Source: Candidatus Methanoperedens sp. (GTDB lineage Archaea; Halobacteriota; Methanosarcinia; Methanosarcinales; Methanoperedenaceae). Taken from it: 64,000 bases of DNA. The DNA lies in contig VEPM01000007.1 of assembly GCA_012026795.1 (NCBI GenBank), positions 62,001-126,000 of the forward strand, written 5' to 3'. Both the position numbers and the translations under genes were made by a program. The notes under the pieces were generated by a model. The model worked only from the letters and a program-made list of their open reading frames with translations. It had not been told where the DNA came from and ran no database searches. Below, piece after piece: positions 60,382 through 64,000 of this stretch (the first letter of the stretch is position 1; each line of letters opens with the position of its first letter).

Positions 60382-61443
60382 TTGAAAATAATATTTATTC
60401 CGGATTATAAACATACGAATGCTTATCAGAGAAATCTTGCAGATTCACTCTCAAAGCAAGATGCTGAGGTTTGTTTTGGCACATTTTTTGGTTTGTTTGC
60501 AGTATTTAGATCAGTATGGAAATTCTGGAAACCAGATATTATACATATTCACTGGACATATCCGTATATTTTTGGAGATAATAAAATTATAACTATTATT
60601 AAGTCAAGTGAATTTATCTTTGAATTGTTTCTGTTGAAACTATCAGGAATTAGCGTAATATGGACTGTACATAATATAATTAATCATGAGGGGAAATTCA
60701 AAAACGTTGAGTTATTTTTTAACAAAATATTGGCCAGGCTGTGCAATAATGTGATTGTTCATTGCTCTTTTGCAAAAAAAGAGGTCATGAAAGTATATGG
60801 AATAAATGGCTCTAATATTACAGTTATACCACATGGGAATTACATCGGTTCCTACGAAAATGTAATAAGCTATTCTCAGGCAAGGGAAAGACTGAAGCTT
60901 AATATGAAAGATATTGTATTTCTAAATTTCGGACAAATAAGACCCTACAAGGGTATTAATGAGCTTATCACTTCGTTTGAGACCTTGAACAATCCAAACG
61001 TTAGATTATTGATAGTTGGAAAACCATTGAATAATAAAGTCGCACAGGATATATTGGATAGATGTCAAAATAATACGCACATAAAGACTTTCTTTGGTTT
61101 TATTCCAGATAATGAAGTCCAGGTCTATATGAATGCTGCGGATATCGTTATTCTTCCTTATAAAGATATTTTGACTTCAGGCGCAGTTATAATAGCCATG
61201 TCTTTTGGTAGGCCCATAATAGCTACATTAACAGGATGCCTGGCAGATACACTGGATGAGAAAGGAAGTTTTTTGTACCTGAAGACGGAGGGTGGTTTGC
61301 TTGAAACAATGCAGCGAGTTTTAAATACTGATAAAGCTAAACTCCAGAGTATGGGGGCACATAATCTTCGATTAGCTGAAGGTCTTGGATGGGATGAGAT
61401 TGCCAAGAAGACGTGTAATGTCTACATGAAATGTTCAAAATAA
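60382..61443 (+). CDS. GT4-type glycosyltransferase
   Basis: A 353-residue GT-B glycosyltransferase starting at TTG 60382 (KIIFIPDYKHTNAYQRNLAD). The C-terminal Rossmann domain carries FLNFGQIRPYKGINELITSF, LLIVGKPLNN, FIPDNEVQVYMNAADIVILPY and the nucleotide-sugar loop ILTSGAVIIAMSFGRPIIAT (EX7E region changed, with TSGAVIIAMSFG in place of EGFGxxxxEA). It is probably a retaining sugar transferase. A fragment of a close relative or of this same gene lies at 46228-46315. Confidence 0.87.
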   Translation: MKIIFIPDYKHTNAYQRNLADSLSKQDAEVCFGTFFGLFAVFRSVWKFWKPDIIHIHWTYPYIFGDNKIITIIKSSEFIFELFLLKLSGISVIWTVHNIINHEGKFKNVELFFNKILARLCNNVIVHCSFAKKEVMKVYGINGSNITVIPHGNYIGSYENVISYSQARERLKLNMKDIVFLNFGQIRPYKGINELITSFETLNNPNVRLLIVGKPLNNKVAQDILDRCQNNTHIKTFFGFIPDNEVQVYMNAADIVILPYKDILTSGAVIIAMSFGRPIIATLTGCLADTLDEKGSFLYLKTEGGLLETMQRVLNTDKAKLQSMGAHNLRLAEGLGWDEIAKKTCNVYMKCSK

Positions 61444-61498
61444 TTTAAGTTGTTGATTTTCAGTGAATAATAATAATAATAATAATATTTATAAAATA

Positions 61499-63442
61499 TT
61501 AAATTAAATGTTGTTTCAGGACGACTCTTTTCCACCAAAGAAGCAAAGAAATATAACGCCATAGAAGATCAGGATTGGATTTTGTCAAAGTATCATATTC
61601 CTCAAATAGCTGCTCGACATCTACATATGGGCAATTAATTGTTTTTAAGTTCTTTTCTATAATATTTTTTGATGACTTGAGCCATTCAGATAATGGGAAA
61701 GGAAAACCCATCTTATTTATTCTCCAAATAATCGCACTTGGTAATAAATCTTCCATAGCTTTGCGTAAAATGAATTTATGCCATCCATTGTGTATAAGAT
61801 ATTCTGGTGGCAGTCTGAATGCAAAATCCACTAATCTATAATCGAGAAATGGCGACCTGGTTTCCATTGGAATAGCAAAATAATTTTTATTTCCATTTCT
61901 CAACCAATAGTTCATTAACCACTGCCCCATATTACCAATCATGATTTCATTAAAATTTTTTGGAATGTTTCTTTCCACGACATCGTCGAAGCCTTGAAGT
62001 AATGATTTTTCCTTTATCATCACATATTTTTTAATAATATTTTTAATTGTTAAATTATATGTTAATGCAATAAGAATTGAACTATTGATACGTTTGAATG
62101 CTTTAAAATCCTTATCTATCCAGGAAAAAGATTCTTTAATAAATGCCCAATATTTCTTTTTTCTCAATAAATAATCAAGGTAAGCTTGAAAATAAATATA
62201 TTCATAGCCAGCGAATATTTCATCTCCTCCATTACCATTAATAATAACTCCAAAACCTTCGGATTTTAATTTTTTTTGAAGCAATTGTTCAATTTGAACA
62301 ACAGGATTATGAAAAGGTTCCTCCATGAGCCAGATATATTCATCGGCATCCTTCCAAAAATCATTGAATGATGGTTCGATCACTCTATAATCTACAAGCT
62401 TTCCGCAACTTTTGGCAACCATGCGAGCAAAAGATTCTTCATTTGCTCCTTTTTGAGGAAATTTCACTGTAAATGAAACTGTAGATTTATTGAGGACTTT
62501 TGTATATAGTGCAAGGAGAGTTGATGAGTCCATCCCCCCGCTTAAAGCAAAACCAACTGGAATATCAGAACGAAGACGAATTTCCAGGGCATCAACAAGT
62601 AAGTTTTGAATCTGTTTCTTTGCATCGTCAAAACTAATTTCAGATTGGTCAAATCTTTTATTTGGAATTGTCCAATATGTATTCATTTGGAAATTTAATG
62701 AGTTATCAACAGATGCATAACAAGCTGCAGGGAGAGTATGTATCTCCCTCCAGAATGTGCTATTATCCAGATCTCTCCAACCATGATTAATATAATCATA
62801 TATCGCTTGCTTATTTATGGATAATTTATCAGCTCCACATGCGTGAAGTAATGATTTAATTTCCGAAGACCAATATAGAATGTTATTTTGAATCGTATAA
62901 TATAGCGGACTTTTCCCAATTCGATCACGGGATAATAATAATTTGCGTTCTTTCATGTCGTAAAGACTTAGCGCCCATGTCCCATTGAATCTCTGGAAAC
63001 AACCTACACCCCATTCCTTATATGCTTTAACCAGGACCTCGGTATCAGATGATGTTAAGAACTTATGTCCTTTTTGCTCTAGTTCGTTTCTTAGCTCAAT
63101 ATAATTGTAAATCTCACCATTATATGAAACACAAACCGACCGGTTATCATCCCAGAATGGTTGATGGCCACCTGGTGTCAAATCTATAATAGCATAGCGA
63201 CGGTGACCAAAAGCAAGGTTATGAGGAACTTTACCTAATGAATTAACATTTTCAAAATTTGCTTTAATTGTATCCTGCGTATCATCCCCAGCAGCATCTA
63301 TAGAAATATTCGAATGAGTATCGATAAAGACATAACCTTCATCATCGGGTCCACGGTGTCGAATTAGATCGGTCATTTCAACAATTCGACTAATAATTGA
63401 TTCGCATTTCTTTGGATCATAATATCCTGTAATGCCACACAT
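61499..63442 (-). CDS. asnB: Asparagine synthase, glutamine-hydrolysing
   Basis: A 647-residue two-domain amidotransferase. Cys2 (MCGITGYYD) is the glutaminase nucleophile; HRGPDDEGY, GHRRYAIIDL and SYNGEIYNYIELR line that site. The synthetase domain has the PP-loop FALSGGMDSSTLLALY, NGNGGDEIFAGYEY and RSPFLDYRLVDFA. AsnB-type enzymes in surface-glycan loci can amidate sugar carboxyls (as WbpS-type proteins do) rather than make asparagine; given the uronate-lyase-like enzymes nearby, a sugar-amidating role is plausible but not shown. An insert at about 48-75 is unusual. Confidence 0.92.
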   Translation of the reverse strand: MCGITGYYDPKKCESIISRIVEMTDLIRHRGPDDEGYVFIDTHSNISIDAAGDDTQDTIKANFENVNSLGKVPHNLAFGHRRYAIIDLTPGGHQPFWDDNRSVCVSYNGEIYNYIELRNELEQKGHKFLTSSDTEVLVKAYKEWGVGCFQRFNGTWALSLYDMKERKLLLSRDRIGKSPLYYTIQNNILYWSSEIKSLLHACGADKLSINKQAIYDYINHGWRDLDNSTFWREIHTLPAACYASVDNSLNFQMNTYWTIPNKRFDQSEISFDDAKKQIQNLLVDALEIRLRSDIPVGFALSGGMDSSTLLALYTKVLNKSTVSFTVKFPQKGANEESFARMVAKSCGKLVDYRVIEPSFNDFWKDADEYIWLMEEPFHNPVVQIEQLLQKKLKSEGFGVIINGNGGDEIFAGYEYIYFQAYLDYLLRKKKYWAFIKESFSWIDKDFKAFKRINSSILIALTYNLTIKNIIKKYVMIKEKSLLQGFDDVVERNIPKNFNEIMIGNMGQWLMNYWLRNGNKNYFAIPMETRSPFLDYRLVDFAFRLPPEYLIHNGWHKFILRKAMEDLLPSAIIWRINKMGFPFPLSEWLKSSKNIIEKNLKTINCPYVDVEQLFEEYDTLTKSNPDLLWRYISLLLWWKRVVLKQHLI

Positions 63443-63506
63443 AAGGCTTTAAACAGATTTTAAAGTTATTATAATGTACTGTTCAAAAGCTATGAGCGTG
63501 TCTGAA

Positions 63507-64000
63507 TTATTTATTATATTTATATATAAGATTTCGTGTTCTTAAAATTAATAGAACAAATCCTATTATTACCTTCAACCTTATCTTATCAATCAAATTT
63601 AGAGTTTTATTCTTTTTATTATTTGGATTTAAATTATATTGTTGGAAAAATTTAAATATGCCCGGATATTGAGTCTTTAACATATCCGCATTTCCTGCAT
63701 GTCTCAAACTTTTTCTTAGATATTTAATAAAAGTATTTGCATAATTATGATATATAGTGGCACATGGCCAATATATCAATTTACTTTTATCTTTGTATTT
63801 ACAAATTATTCTATATGTCAGTTCTATCCCTTCGTGACCTAAAACCTTCAACAATTTAGGATTAAAACCCCCTACTTCAAAAAGAACAGTTCTCTTAAAG
63901 GATGAATTACCCTCTATATTAATGGGGCAGGTAATTGGCTGATTGCCAAGATCATAATGCGATGCAAAATAATTGTAAATACTATAAGTCCTGGGCAATA
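63507..64000 (-). CDS. Glycosyltransferase GT2, C-terminal part, cut by window end
   Basis: The last 164 residues of a GT2-type enzyme. The acceptor-site part is visible: FKRTVLFEVGGFNPKLLKVLGHEGIELTYRII, with the GHEG-E pattern common to family 2, then a basic helix and a C-terminal hydrophobic segment (RLKVIIGFVLLIL). The donor-binding half lies beyond 64000. The codon at 63998 is TTG but probably not the start, since the frame continues out of the window. Confidence 0.7.
   Translation of the reverse strand, partial: LPRTYSIYNYFASHYDLGNQPITCPINIEGNSSFKRTVLFEVGGFNPKLLKVLGHEGIELTYRIICKYKDKSKLIYWPCATIYHNYANTFIKYLRKSLRHAGNADMLKTQYPGIFKFFQQYNLNPNNKKNKTLNLIDKIRLKVIIGFVLLILRTRNLIYKYNK

Noticed and set aside
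1-64000. CRISPR arrays, insertion-sequence transposases, rRNA genes
   Set aside because: No regularly spaced repeats, transposase motifs or rRNA segments were seen on either strand.

Overview
The window looks like a chromosomal piece of a mesophilic, low-GC archaeon of the Methanosarcinales type, possibly Methanoperedens/ANME-2d. That placement is inference from gene content: archaeal leucyl-tRNA synthetase, FEN1 with a C-terminal PCNA box, a FilR1-type methanogenesis regulator, KaiC-like and roadblock proteins, S-layer duplication domains, and archaeal TATA-like promoters with Shine-Dalgarno sites.

Layout. 1-3941: a minus-strand signalling operon (roadblock, double KaiC, two small membrane proteins, PhnD-like lipoprotein, sensor kinase cut by the window edge). 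4260-8943: FilR1-type regulator, UbiA prenyltransferase, leuS. About 8944-16500: an AT-rich integrated element inserted between leuS and a DUF2298 gene. It has a tyrosine integrase, a serine recombinase, ribbon-helix-helix regulators, an SF3 (D5-like) helicase, an iteron/inverted-repeat region that looks like a replication origin, two possible small RNAs, and a cassette of overlapping tiny genes. 16525-21482: DUF2298 and GT2 genes, FAH-family enzyme, purE. Near 21555-21690 lies a structured RNA candidate resembling HEARO/omega RNA. 21713-29625: a Hyf/Ech-like membrane complex operon whose large subunit has lost all four Ni-ligand cysteines (an Ehr-type complex). 29892-33466: TrmO-like small protein, fen, a tandemly duplicated two-gene module, tRNA-Glu(CTC). 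33790-41378: membrane proteins, a beta-propeller lipoprotein, an S-layer-domain protein and a decayed relative. 43015-64000: an exopolysaccharide/cell-surface locus with DUF1616, carbohydrate-binding modules, GH16 and alginate-lyase-family enzymes, seven glycosyltransferases, a flippase, a polytopic membrane protein, a methyltransferase and AsnB.

How the genes work together. The surface locus can be read as a polysaccharide export system: cytoplasmic GT2/GT4 enzymes build the glycan, the flippase moves it, and secreted GH16 and alginate-lyase-family enzymes trim it. The locus is visibly plastic: three GH16 copies, four copies of one carbohydrate-binding module, and two alginate-lyase copies, one of which still carries a fragment of the GT4 gene that follows the other copy.

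The most unusual observations are: two genes (fen and a GT2) whose only sensible start is an ATA codon five bases after a strong Shine-Dalgarno site; the candidate stand-alone omega-like RNA; the compact integrated element with its candidate origin and promoter-linked small RNAs; the Ni-site-less Hyf-like complex; and GH16 enzymes that all carry EIVIAE where EIDxxE is expected. No CRISPR array and no rRNA were seen.
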